Assembly (NCBI GenBank): GCA_947504185.1
Contig: CANNGJ010000017.1
Location: 1-64,000, forward strand
Direction: 5' to 3'
DNA from: an uncultured Tenacibaculum sp.
Lineage (GTDB): Bacteria > Bacteroidota > Bacteroidia > Flavobacteriales > Flavobacteriaceae
DNA: 64,000 nucleotides
The position numbers and the translations under genes were made by a program. Within the stretch, counting starts at the first letter, position 1. Every line of letters starts with the position of its first letter. The notes beneath the pieces are model-generated. The model was not told the DNA's origin and did not search any database. It was given only the letters and a program-made list of their open reading frames with translations. Shown piece after piece: positions 26,633-35,443 of this stretch.

Positions 26633-28179
26633 TACTTAGGATTATATACAGCGCATGGAATAATCATTTCTTCTAAAGAAATACCTCCATGTTGATAAGT
26701 GTTTTTATAATATTTAACAAAATGATTATAGTTGTTTGGATAAGCAAAAAACAAATCTTCTTTCGCAAAAATAAATGGGCTATTTATCGCTATAGTTGGT
26801 AAAAATATGTCTTTAGGATTCTTAACAGCAAACACATCTTTATCCTCATAACTCAGACTTCTACCTGTTTTATAACGTAGATTAGAACTAATATTTTTAT
26901 CACCGATTACTTTTGTTGGATTCTTAGAGTTAATGGTTCCATGATCCGTAGTTATAATTAATTTCTGACCTAGCTTTTGTGCCTTTTGAATGATATCAAA
27001 TAGAGGTGAGTTTTTAAACCAACTAACGGTTAATGATCTATAGGCTTTGTCGTCTCCAGCAAGCTCTTTAATTACTTCCATTTCGGTTTTTGCATGCGAA
27101 AGCATATCAACAAAATTATAAACAACAACAGTTAAATCATTTTGTTTTGTTCCGTTATAATTATCAGCTAAATCCTTTCCGCTTTTTAATGAAGTTATTT
27201 TATAATATTCATGTTGAATATTTAAACTTAATCTTTTAATTTGAGCATCTAAAAAATCAGCTTCAAATAAATTCTTACCGCCTTCATCCGTATCATTTTT
27301 CCAAAAATTAGGATGCCTTTTCTCCATTTCAGAAGGCATTAAACCAGAGAAAATAGCATTTCTTGCATATTGGGTTGCAGTTGGTAAAATACTGTAGTAA
27401 GAATATTCTTCTTCTTTTTTATAGTAGTTGTTAATTAAAGGTTCTAAAACCCTGTATTGATCAAACCTAAGATTGTCAATAACAACCAATAAAATTCCTT
27501 TATCTTTTGATAAATTCGGAACTACATAATCTTTAAAGAGCGTATGAGAAAAAGTAGGTTTGTCATCGCTAGTTAAAAAATCTTGATAATTCTTTTTTAC
27601 AAACTTGAAAAAAAGCGAATTAGCTTCTGCTTTTTGAGATTCTAAAATCTCTAACATTCCTGTATCATTAATATTTTCAAGTTCAAGCTCCCAGTGTACT
27701 AGTTTCTTATATACGTCATTCCATTCTTCATAGGAGTTTACCATGGCTAAATCCATAGAGATTTTTCGAAACTCTTGTTGGTAGTTTGAAGTTGTTTTCT
27801 CAGAAACTAAACGAGAATGATCTAAGCTCTTTTTTAAGCTTAATAATATTTGATTTGGGTTTACAGGTTTTATTAAATAATCAGCAATTTTAGAACCAAT
27901 TGCTTCTTCCATAATATACTCTTCTTCACTTTTGGTAATCATAACCACAGGAAGGTTAGTGTTTTTCTGTTTAATTGCAGAAAGTGTTTCTAAACCAGTA
28001 ATTCCTGGCATATTTTCATCTAAAAAAACAATATCAAAATTTTGTTCTTCAACAAAATCAATAGCATCTGTACCGTTTGTACAAGTAGTAACAGAATAAT
28101 TTTTCTTTTCTAAAAATAAAATATGTGGTTTTAGTAAATCAATTTCATCATCTACCCAAAGTATTTCTATGTTTCTCAT
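26632..28179 (-). CDS. porX: PorX response regulator with PglZ domain
   Basis: A 515-residue orphan-type response regulator that controls type IX secretion and gliding genes together with the kinase PorY in relatives. The receiver domain (about 1-120) has the acidic pair Asp10-Asp11, phosphoacceptor Asp54 in IVFLDENMPG and Lys104 in DYLIKPVNP. A helical linker leads to a C-terminal PglZ/alkaline-phosphatase-like domain (about 210-515) with VIDNLRFDQ, the TATQYARNAIFSGL nucleophile Thr, TTDHGT and HGGISLEEMI. PorX of relatives is a phosphodiesterase on cyclic oligonucleotides. No DNA-binding domain is present. Confidence 0.93.
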   Translation of the reverse strand: MRNIEILWVDDEIDLLKPHILFLEKKNYSVTTCTNGTDAIDFVEEQNFDIVFLDENMPGITGLETLSAIKQKNTNLPVVMITKSEEEYIMEEAIGSKIADYLIKPVNPNQILLSLKKSLDHSRLVSEKTTSNYQQEFRKISMDLAMVNSYEEWNDVYKKLVHWELELENINDTGMLEILESQKAEANSLFFKFVKKNYQDFLTSDDKPTFSHTLFKDYVVPNLSKDKGILLVVIDNLRFDQYRVLEPLINNYYKKEEEYSYYSILPTATQYARNAIFSGLMPSEMEKRHPNFWKNDTDEGGKNLFEADFLDAQIKRLSLNIQHEYYKITSLKSGKDLADNYNGTKQNDLTVVVYNFVDMLSHAKTEMEVIKELAGDDKAYRSLTVSWFKNSPLFDIIQKAQKLGQKLIITTDHGTINSKNPTKVIGDKNISSNLRYKTGRSLSYEDKDVFAVKNPKDIFLPTIAINSPFIFAKEDLFFAYPNNYNHFVKYYKNTYQHGGISLEEMIIPCAVYNPK

Positions 28180-28327
28180 ATAGCTTTCATGTATTTACAC
28201 TAAAATAACGCTGAAAAGTGTTTTTGTTGTGTTTTAAAAGCTAAAAATACGTTAATAAAGCTTTTGTTAATTTGCTTTTGTTGATTAATTATGATTCTTT
28301 TGTTTAGAATAGAAGTATTTATAAATT

Positions 28328-29560
28328 TTGAAAAGCAGAAAAACGAATAAACAAAAGATAATTAATGATCCTATTTATGGATTTATAACCATACCAAATT
28401 CATTAATTTTTGACATAATCGAACACCGTTACTTTCAGCGATTGAGAAGGGTTACACAAATGGGATTGTCTAATTTAGTGTATCCAGGAGCAAATCATAC
28501 ACGTTTTCATCATGCTATAGGATGTATGCATTTAATGCAGAAAGCAGTACGAGTGCTAAGAATGAAAAATGTTGAAATTTCTGATGAAGAAGCTAATGCA
28601 TTATATATTGCCATTTTATTACATGATATTGGTCATGGTGCATTTTCTCATGCTTTAGAGCACAGTATTGTTAACGGAATTACGCATGAAGAAATTTCGT
28701 TAAAATTTATGAAGGCTTTAAATGATGAATTTGACGGAAAGTTAAGTTTAGCAATCAAAATTTTTGAAGGAAACTATCATCGAGAGTTTTTATATCAACT
28801 AATTTCTAGTCAATTAGATATTGATAGATTAGATTACTTGAAAAGGGATAGTTTTTACACAGGAGTTACAGAAGGTAATATTTCTTCCGATCGATTAATT
28901 GCAATGATGAATGTTGTAAACGATGAGTTAGTTATAGAGCAAAAAGGAATTTATTCTGTAGAAAAATTTATCATTGCACGTCGTTTAATGTATTGGCAAG
29001 TTTATTTGCACAAAACAGGATTAGTAGCCGAAAACATTTTGGTAAACGTTTTAAGAAGAGCGAAAGAATTAGCAATGAAAGGTGTTGAATTACCTGCTAG
29101 TTCTGCATTTAAATACTTTTTGTATACACCAATTTCAGAAAATAATTTTTCAAAAAAAACATTAGATGTGTTTTCTCAGTTAGATGATTATGATGTATTG
29201 TCTGCTATAAAAGAATGGGTACATCACGATGATTTTATTCTGTCTTCATTAGCTAGAATGATTATTCATAGAAATCTTTTTAAAATTGAGATCCAAGAAA
29301 AGCCATTTACAGAGAAATACTTAAATGAAGTAAATAAATCGGTTAAGAATCATTTAGAGATTGAAGAAGAGGATTTAAACTATTTTGTTTTTTCAAATAA
29401 AATTAAGCATCAAGCTTATAATACCGATAAGCCGATAAAAATTTATACAAAAAAAAGGAAATTAAAAGATATAGCCAAGGCTTCAGACCAGTTAAACTTA
29501 AAAGCTTTAACTAAACCTGTGGTGAAATATTTTTTATGTTATCCTAAAAAAGTGATTTAA
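28328..29560 (+). CDS. HD-domain phosphohydrolase (dNTPase-like)
   Basis: A 410-residue HD-superfamily protein similar to dGTPase/SAMHD1-like hydrolases. Metal ligands are visible in RFHHAIGCMHL (about 59-69), HD in ILLHDIGHGAFSH (His99-Asp100) and the late Asp in SSQLDIDRLDYLKRD (about 155). The frame has no ATG before conserved sequence begins, and KIINDPIYGFI is near the N-terminus in relatives, so the start is the TTG at 28328. It may clear nucleotides, but the substrate is unknown. It precedes lpxD by 61 nt. Confidence 0.82.
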   Translation: MKSRKTNKQKIINDPIYGFITIPNSLIFDIIEHRYFQRLRRVTQMGLSNLVYPGANHTRFHHAIGCMHLMQKAVRVLRMKNVEISDEEANALYIAILLHDIGHGAFSHALEHSIVNGITHEEISLKFMKALNDEFDGKLSLAIKIFEGNYHREFLYQLISSQLDIDRLDYLKRDSFYTGVTEGNISSDRLIAMMNVVNDELVIEQKGIYSVEKFIIARRLMYWQVYLHKTGLVAENILVNVLRRAKELAMKGVELPASSAFKYFLYTPISENNFSKKTLDVFSQLDDYDVLSAIKEWVHHDDFILSSLARMIIHRNLFKIEIQEKPFTEKYLNEVNKSVKNHLEIEEEDLNYFVFSNKIKHQAYNTDKPIKIYTKKRKLKDIAKASDQLNLKALTKPVVKYFLCYPKKVI

Positions 29561-29607
29561 TTAATCGTTAAAAAAGATGTAATAATAAGTAATTAAACAA
29601 AAATAAT

Positions 29608-29615
29608 TACTTTTG
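29608..29615 (+). promoter_or_regulatory. -7 box directly before lpxD
   Basis: TACTTTTG fits TAnnTTTG and ends 6 nt before the ATG at 29622, so the start of transcription would fall at or next to the start codon. No clear -33 TTG is present. Confidence 0.45.
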
Positions 29616-29621
29616 CAATTG

Positions 29622-30662
29622 ATGAAATTTACAGCAAAACAAATAGCCGATATTTTAGAAGGAGACATTGTGGGGAATCCAGATGCTGAAGTATCTAAAC
29701 TTTCAAAAATAGAAGAAGGAATAATTGGTTCTTTAACATTTCTATCAAACCCTAAATATAACCCCTATATATATAGTACAAAGGCTTCAGTTACTATTGT
29801 AAATAAAAGTTTTCAGCCAGAAAAAGAAATTGAAACAACTTTAATTAAAGTGGATGATGCATATAAGTCATTTTCAAAATTATTAGAGTTTTACAATGAA
29901 GTAAAGAATAATAAATCTGGTAGAGAAAACCCTCATTTTATTGCTTCTTCAGCAATAATTGGAGATAATGAATATATCGGAGCTTATGCTTACATTGGTG
30001 AAAATGTTATTTTAGGAAAAAATGTAAAAATTTACCCTAACTCTTATATAGGAGATAACTCAGTAATAGGAGACAATTCTATAATTTTCGCTGGTGTAAA
30101 AGTATATTCAGAATCTCAAATAGGAAAGAATTGTAAAATCCATTCAGGGACTGTAATTGGTTCTGACGGGTTTGGTTTTGTACCAAATGAAGATGGGGAA
30201 TATAAAGCGATACCTCAAATAGGAAATGTTATCATTGAAGATAATGTTGATATAGGATCTAATTCAACAATTGATAGAGCTACATTAGGTTCTACAATTA
30301 TTAGAAAAGGAGTAAAGTTAGATAATCAAATACAAGTAGCGCACAACGTTGAGATAGGAAGGAATACTGTAATTGCTTCTCAAACTGGTATTGCAGGATC
30401 TACAAAAATTGGAGAAAATTGTATGATTGGAGGTCAAGTAGGCATCGTAGGACATATAACAATAGGCAATAATGTAAGAATTCAAGCGCAATCAGGTATT
30501 GGTAAAAGTTTAAAAGAAGGAGAAGTAGTACAAGGTACACCTGCGTTTGGGTATTCTGATTATAGTAAATCATATGTTTACTTTAAAAACTTACCTAAAT
30601 TAGCGTCTACAATACATAAGATTGAAAAAGAGTTAAATACTCAAAAAACAAACAATGAGTAA
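29622..30662 (+). CDS. lpxD: UDP-3-O-acylglucosamine N-acyltransferase LpxD
   Basis: A 346-residue lipid A enzyme adding the second 3-hydroxyacyl chain. The N-terminal uridine-binding domain (about 1-100) precedes a left-handed beta-helix of hexapeptide repeats (about 100-310) with the catalytic His in QVAHNVEIG and the typical FGFVPNEDGEYKAIPQIG loop. The C-terminal helix follows YFKNLPKL. The open frame extends to a TTG at 29613 inside the promoter box, so I use the ATG at 29622. It overlaps lpxC-fabZ by 8 nt and heads the lipid A operon. Confidence 0.94.
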   Translation: MKFTAKQIADILEGDIVGNPDAEVSKLSKIEEGIIGSLTFLSNPKYNPYIYSTKASVTIVNKSFQPEKEIETTLIKVDDAYKSFSKLLEFYNEVKNNKSGRENPHFIASSAIIGDNEYIGAYAYIGENVILGKNVKIYPNSYIGDNSVIGDNSIIFAGVKVYSESQIGKNCKIHSGTVIGSDGFGFVPNEDGEYKAIPQIGNVIIEDNVDIGSNSTIDRATLGSTIIRKGVKLDNQIQVAHNVEIGRNTVIASQTGIAGSTKIGENCMIGGQVGIVGHITIGNNVRIQAQSGIGKSLKEGEVVQGTPAFGYSDYSKSYVYFKNLPKLASTIHKIEKELNTQKTNNE

Positions 30663-32043
30663 ACAACAAAAAACAATACAAAATGAAATTACATTATCAG
30701 GTGTAGGATTACACACAGGTAATGAGGTAACGATGGTTTTTAAACCAGCTCCAATAAATCATGGATTTGCGTTTGTACGTGTTGATTTAGAAGGAAAACC
30801 GGTTATTGAAGCCAAAGCAGAATATGTTACAAATACTCAAAGAGGAACAAATCTTGAGAAAAAAGGAGTACAGATTCAAACTTCTGAACATGTTTTAGCA
30901 GCAGCAGTAGGTTTAGATATTGATAATTTAATTATTGAAATAGATTCATCAGAACCACCTATCATGGATGGTTCTTCTAAATTTTTTATTGAAGCATTAG
31001 AGAGAGCAGGAATTGTTGAACAAGACGCTGAAATAGAAGAGTATGTTGTAAAAGATATAATTTCATATAAAGATGAAGTAACAGGAAGCGAGATTATTTT
31101 AATGCCTTCCGATGATTACCAAGTAACAACAATGGTAGATTTTGGAACTAAAATTTTAGGAACCCAAAATGCTACTTTAGATAAAATGTCTGATTTTAAA
31201 GAGCATATTTCAGCAGCAAGAACTTTTAGTTTTTTGCATGAAATAGAAATGCTACTTGAAAATGATTTAATTAAGGGAGGAGATTTAAACAATGCAATTG
31301 TTTATGTTGATAAAGAATTATCTGCATCTACCACAGAAAAATTAAAGAAGGCTTTTAATAAAGACGATATAAAAATTCAATCTAACGGAATTTTAGATAA
31401 TCTAGAATTGCATTGGGCTAATGAAGCCGCAAGACATAAGTTATTAGATGTTATTGGTGATTTAGCATTAGTAGGTACTCGAATTAGAGGTAAAGTAATA
31501 GCAAATAAACCAGGACATTTAGTAAATACACTATTTGCAAAGAAATTAGCAAAAATCATAAAGCAAGAAAAACGTAATAACGTTCCTAAGTATGATTTAG
31601 ATTTACCTCCATTGATGGATATTCATCAAATAATGGATATTTTACCTCATAGACCACCATTTTTATTAATTGATAGAATTATTGAGTTATCAGATAAACA
31701 TGTAGTGGGAATGAAAAACGTTACAATGAATGAAAATTTCTTTGTAGGGCATTTCCCAGGAGCACCAGTAATGCCGGGAGTATTACAAGTTGAAGCAATG
31801 GCGCAATGTGGAGGAGTATTAGTTTTAAACACAGTTCCAGATCCTGAAAATTATTTAACATATTTCATGAAAATGGATAATGTTAAGTTTAAACAAAAAG
31901 TTTTACCAGGGGATACATTAATATTTAAAGCAGAGTTAATTACACCAATTAGAAGAGGTATTTGTCATATGCAAGCATATGCTTATGCCAACGGAAAAGT
32001 AGTAGCAGAAGCAGAGTTAATGGCACAAATAGCAAAAAAATAA
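30655..32043 (+). CDS. lpxC-fabZ: bifunctional LpxC deacetylase / FabZ dehydratase
   Basis: A 462-residue fusion typical of Bacteroidota. Residues 1 to about 305 are LpxC, the zinc deacetylase committing UDP-acyl-GlcNAc to lipid A: GVGLHTG at the start, SEHVLAA with a zinc His, and the HKLLDVIGDLALVG block with His/Asp ligands near 262-275. Residues about 315-462 are FabZ, the 3-hydroxyacyl-ACP dehydratase: ILPHRPPFLLIDRI and GHFPGAPVMPGVLQVEAMAQ with active-site His near 365 and Glu near 379. Fusion links the two competing users of 3-hydroxyacyl-ACP. No frameshift is seen. Confidence 0.96.
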   Translation: MSKQQKTIQNEITLSGVGLHTGNEVTMVFKPAPINHGFAFVRVDLEGKPVIEAKAEYVTNTQRGTNLEKKGVQIQTSEHVLAAAVGLDIDNLIIEIDSSEPPIMDGSSKFFIEALERAGIVEQDAEIEEYVVKDIISYKDEVTGSEIILMPSDDYQVTTMVDFGTKILGTQNATLDKMSDFKEHISAARTFSFLHEIEMLLENDLIKGGDLNNAIVYVDKELSASTTEKLKKAFNKDDIKIQSNGILDNLELHWANEAARHKLLDVIGDLALVGTRIRGKVIANKPGHLVNTLFAKKLAKIIKQEKRNNVPKYDLDLPPLMDIHQIMDILPHRPPFLLIDRIIELSDKHVVGMKNVTMNENFFVGHFPGAPVMPGVLQVEAMAQCGGVLVLNTVPDPENYLTYFMKMDNVKFKQKVLPGDTLIFKAELITPIRRGICHMQAYAYANGKVVAEAELMAQIAKK

Positions 32044-32047
32044 TATA

Positions 32048-32833
32048 ATGAATCAACCACTTGCATACGTACATCCACAAGCAAAAATTGCACGAAATGT
32101 AGTTATCGAACCTTTTACAACAATACATGCAAATGTAGAAATTGGTTCAGGAACCTGGATTGGGTCTAATGTAACTATAATGGAAGGAGCAAGGATTGGT
32201 AAAAACTGTCGAATTTTTCCAGGAGCTGTGATTTCTGCAATTCCTCAAGATTTAAAATATAATGATGAGGATACAACTGTAGAAATCGGTGACAATGTAA
32301 CCATACGTGAGTGTGTTACTATAAACAGAGGAACTACAGACAGAATGAAAACTATAATTGGGGATAATTGTTTAATTATGGCATATTGTCACGTAGCTCA
32401 TGATTGTTTTGTTGGGAAGAATTGTATTTTTTCTAATAATACAACTTTAGCAGGTCATGTAAATGTAGGAGATAATGTAGTGTTGGCAGGTATGGTAGCA
32501 GTTCACCAGTTTGCTTCTGTAGGTAATCATGCATTTGTAACAGGTGGTTCATTAGTTCGTAAAGATGTTCCTCCATATGTTAAAGCTGCACGTGAACCAT
32601 TATCATATGTAGGTATTAATTCTGTAGGATTAAGAAGAAGAGGGTATACAACTGAAAAGATTAGAGAAATTCAGAATATATATAGAATTTTATTTCAAAA
32701 AAATTACAATAATTCCCAAGCGATAGATATTATTGAGGCTGAAATGGAAGCTACTTCAGAGAGAGACGAAGTAATTCAGTTTATAAAAGATTCACATCGT
32801 GGAATTATGAAAGGATATTTTAAATCAAATTAA
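32048..32833 (+). CDS. lpxA: UDP-N-acetylglucosamine O-acyltransferase LpxA
   Basis: A 261-residue hexapeptide-repeat acyltransferase starting lipid A synthesis. The beta-helix covers about 1-185, with AISAIPQDLKYNDEDT (about 62-77), the RGTTD loop, the catalytic His in YCHVAHDCFVG (near 120) and VGINSVGLRRRGY near 192, which leads into the helical C-terminal domain. The length matches E. coli LpxA. It lies 4 nt after lpxC-fabZ, so lpxD-lpxC/fabZ-lpxA are one operon. Confidence 0.96.
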   Translation: MNQPLAYVHPQAKIARNVVIEPFTTIHANVEIGSGTWIGSNVTIMEGARIGKNCRIFPGAVISAIPQDLKYNDEDTTVEIGDNVTIRECVTINRGTTDRMKTIIGDNCLIMAYCHVAHDCFVGKNCIFSNNTTLAGHVNVGDNVVLAGMVAVHQFASVGNHAFVTGGSLVRKDVPPYVKAAREPLSYVGINSVGLRRRGYTTEKIREIQNIYRILFQKNYNNSQAIDIIEAEMEATSERDEVIQFIKDSHRGIMKGYFKSN

Positions 32834-32874
32834 TAAAATTACTAATAGGTATAGTAATTATAAAAAAAATAAGA

Positions 32875-33441
32875 ATGGCAACAACATCAGATATAAAAAA
32901 TGGATTATGCATGAAATACAACAACGATATTTATAAAGTTGTTGAATTTTTACATGTAAAACCAGGTAAAGGACCAGCGTTTGTAAGAACAAAATTAAAA
33001 AGTGTTACAAGTGGTAAAGTTGTAGATAATACATTTCCTTCAGGAAGAAAAATAGATGCCGTTAGAGTTGAAACTCATAAATTTCAATACTTATATAGTG
33101 AAGGAGATACGTTTCACTTCATGAATCAAGTTGATTATTCTCAAATTACATTAGAAAAAAATGCATTAGATGCTCCAGAATTAATGAAAGAGGGTGAAAT
33201 CGTAACCATAATCATCAATTCAGAGGATGAGATGCCTTTATCTGTAGATATGCCAGCGAGTGTTATTTTAGAAGTAACACATACAGAGCCAGGAGTAAAA
33301 GGTAATACAGCTACAAATGCAACAAAACCAGCAACTGTAGAAACAGGAGCTCGCGTAAATGTTCCTTTATTTATTAATGAAGGAGATAAAATTAAAATAG
33401 AAACGACTAAAGGTACTTATCAAGAGCGTATAAAAGAATAA
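32875..33441 (+). CDS. efp: translation elongation factor P
   Basis: A 188-residue three-domain beta-barrel factor that rescues ribosomes stalled on proline stretches. The domain I loop VKPGKGPAF places the modifiable lysine at residue 32, equivalent to Lys34 in E. coli. The domain III end has ATNATKPATVETGARVNVP and FINEGDKIKIET. I see no lysine-modifying gene (epmA/B) nearby. It follows lpxA by 41 nt and is followed by a GC-rich hairpin. Confidence 0.96.
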   Translation: MATTSDIKNGLCMKYNNDIYKVVEFLHVKPGKGPAFVRTKLKSVTSGKVVDNTFPSGRKIDAVRVETHKFQYLYSEGDTFHFMNQVDYSQITLEKNALDAPELMKEGEIVTIIINSEDEMPLSVDMPASVILEVTHTEPGVKGNTATNATKPATVETGARVNVPLFINEGDKIKIETTKGTYQERIKE

Positions 33442-33446
33442 ATACT

Positions 33447-33473
33447 ATTCCCGCATTAGCGGGAATTTATTTT
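33447..33473 (+). terminator. hairpin after efp
   Basis: ATTCCCGC (33447-33454), loop ATTA and GCGGGAAT (33459-33466) are followed by a T-rich tract. It ends 11 nt before the next start codon, so it may be a partial terminator or attenuator between efp and the second lpxD-like gene. Confidence 0.65.
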
Positions 33474-33477
33474 TATA

Positions 33478-34404
33478 ATGAAATTTAAACAAGCACAAAC
33501 TTTACAACAAATTGCTACATTATTAGATGTAGATTTTGTTGGTGATAAAAATTTTACAATTACAGGTATAAACGAAATACATGTAGTGGAAGCTGGAGAT
33601 ATTGTTTTTGTTGATCATCCTAAATATTATGACAAAGCGTTAAATTCAGCGGCAACGACAGTATTAATTAATAAAAAAGTTGATTGCCCTGAAGGAAAAG
33701 CTTTATTGATTTCTGATGATCCTTTTCGTGATTTTAATAAAATAACAAAACATTTCAATCCATTTATAGCTTCAAAGTCAAGTGTTTCTGAATCTGCGAT
33801 TGTTGGAGAAGGAACAATTATCCAACCAAATGTATTTATTGGTGATAATGTTACTATAGGTAAGAATTGTGTTATACACCCAAACGTTACAATTTATAGT
33901 AACTCAGTTATTGGTAATAATGTAACAATTCATGCCAATACAGTTTTAGGGGCTGATGCTTTTTATTATAAAAATAGACCCGAAGGATTTGATAAGTTAT
34001 TTTCTGGAGGAAGAGTTATTTTAGAAGATAATGTTGATTTAGGGGCTTCTTGTACTATTGATAAAGGAGTAACAGGTGATACAACTATTGGAGTAGGAAC
34101 AAAAATTGATAATCAAGTTCATGTTGGTCATGATACTATTATTGGTGAAAAATGTTTAATAGCTTCACAAACAGGTATTGCAGGTTGTGTTATTATTGAA
34201 GATGAAGTAACTATTTGGGGACAAGTAGGAACCAATAGTGGAATAACGATTGGAAAGAAAGCTGTTATTCTTGGGCAAACTGGAGTCACAAAATCTGTTG
34301 AAGGTGGGAAAACCTACTTCGGAACCCCTATTTCAGAGTCGAGAGAAAAGCTAAAAGAAATTGCAGGAATCAAACGATTTTTAAAAGAGCAAAAAAACAA
34401 ATAA
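33478..34404 (+). CDS. second LpxD-like N-acyltransferase
   Basis: A 308-residue paralogue of LpxD in the same cluster. It keeps the N-terminal domain (TITGINEIHVVEAGDIVFVDHPKYYDKAL, split around residues 24-55), a hexapeptide beta-helix (about 100-285) and a His equivalent to the catalytic one in IDNQVHVGHDTIIG. It is shorter than LpxD at the C-terminus. It may acylate a different lipid A intermediate or sugar, or replace LpxD under some conditions; it is not the canonical copy. It lies between efp and sucD, an order I recall from other flavobacteria. Confidence 0.82.
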   Translation: MKFKQAQTLQQIATLLDVDFVGDKNFTITGINEIHVVEAGDIVFVDHPKYYDKALNSAATTVLINKKVDCPEGKALLISDDPFRDFNKITKHFNPFIASKSSVSESAIVGEGTIIQPNVFIGDNVTIGKNCVIHPNVTIYSNSVIGNNVTIHANTVLGADAFYYKNRPEGFDKLFSGGRVILEDNVDLGASCTIDKGVTGDTTIGVGTKIDNQVHVGHDTIIGEKCLIASQTGIAGCVIIEDEVTIWGQVGTNSGITIGKKAVILGQTGVTKSVEGGKTYFGTPISESREKLKEIAGIKRFLKEQKNK

Positions 34405-34432
34405 AAATTTTCACAAATCAATATCAAACGAT

Positions 34433-34440
34433 TACTTTTG
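34433..34440 (+). promoter_or_regulatory. -7 box of sucD
   Basis: TACTTTTG matches TAnnTTTG and lies 26 nt before the sucD ATG; no clear TTG is found at -33. Confidence 0.45.
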
Positions 34441-34466
34441 TGATGCAAAAATTAAAATAAAAACCC

Positions 34467-35339
34467 ATGAGTGTTTTAGTAAATAAAGATTCAAAAATTA
34501 TTGTACAAGGTTTTACTGGTAGCGAAGGAACTTTCCACGCTGGTCAAATGATTGATTATGGTACCAACGTAGTTGGTGGTGTTACTCCAGGTAAAGGAGG
34601 TCAAGAGCATTTAGGTAAGCCAGTTTTTAATACAGTTGATGAGGCTGTACAAAAAGTAGGAGCAGATACTTCTATTATTTTTGTACCACCAGCTTTTGCT
34701 GCTGATGCTATTATGGAATCTGCAGAAGCAGGTATCAAAGTAATTATTTGTATTACTGAAGGAATTCCTACTGCTGATATGGTAAAAGTTAAAGTGTACA
34801 TCGACCAATTAGATTGTACTTTAGTAGGTCCTAACTGTCCAGGAGTTATTACTCCAGATGAAGCTAAAGTTGGTATTATGCCAGGATTTATTTTCAAAAA
34901 AGGAAAAGTAGGTATTGTTTCTAAATCTGGTACTTTAACATACGAAGCTGCTGATCAAGTTGTAAAACAAGGATTTGGTATTACTACAGCAATTGGTATT
35001 GGTGGAGATCCAATTATTGGAACTACAACTAAAGAAGCTGTTGAGTTATTAATGAATGATGAAGATACAGAAGCAATCGTTATGATTGGTGAAATCGGAG
35101 GTAATTTAGAAGCAGAAGCTGCTCAATGGATTAAAGCTGATGGTAATCGTAAGCCAGTTGTTGGTTTTATTGCAGGTCAAACTGCACCAGCAGGTCGTAC
35201 AATGGGACACGCCGGAGCAATCGTAGGTGGAGCTGATGATACTGCACAAGCAAAAATGAAAATTTTAGCTGAAAACGGAGTACACGTAGTGAGTTCTCCA
35301 GCTAAAATTGGTGAAATGGTAGCAAAAGTTTTAGCTTAG
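34467..35339 (+). CDS. sucD: succinate-CoA ligase alpha subunit
   Basis: A 290-residue TCA-cycle subunit. The CoA-binding Rossmann domain starts [20 protein letters not shown] (about 15-34), [10 protein letters not shown] follows near 125, and the phosphohistidine is in [10 protein letters not shown] near residue 247. With SucB it makes succinate and ATP/GTP from succinyl-CoA. sucB is not in this window; separation of sucC and sucD is common in Bacteroidota. Codon use looks strongly biased as for a highly expressed gene. Confidence 0.96.
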   Translation: MSVLVNKDSKIIVQGFTGSEGTFHAGQMIDYGTNVVGGVTPGKGGQEHLGKPVFNTVDEAVQKVGADTSIIFVPPAFAADAIMESAEAGIKVIICITEGIPTADMVKVKVYIDQLDCTLVGPNCPGVITPDEAKVGIMPGFIFKKGKVGIVSKSGTLTYEAADQVVKQGFGITTAIGIGGDPIIGTTTKEAVELLMNDEDTEAIVMIGEIGGNLEAEAAQWIKADGNRKPVVGFIAGQTAPAGRTMGHAGAIVGGADDTAQAKMKILAENGVHVVSSPAKIGEMVAKVLA

Positions 35340-35387
35340 TTTTTTTATGATAAAAAACTGTTAAAAGAATAAAATATATTTCTTTAG

Positions 35388-35421
35388 AATCCGTTGAATT
35401 TGTAAATTCAACGGATTTTTT
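35388..35421 (+). terminator. terminator after sucD
   Basis: AATCCGTTGAATTT (35388-35401) pairs with AAATTCAACGGATT (35404-35417), followed by T residues; a strong intrinsic terminator about 50 nt after the sucD stop. Confidence 0.85.
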
Positions 35422-35443
35422 AATTTAATCAAACCCAAAAAGA

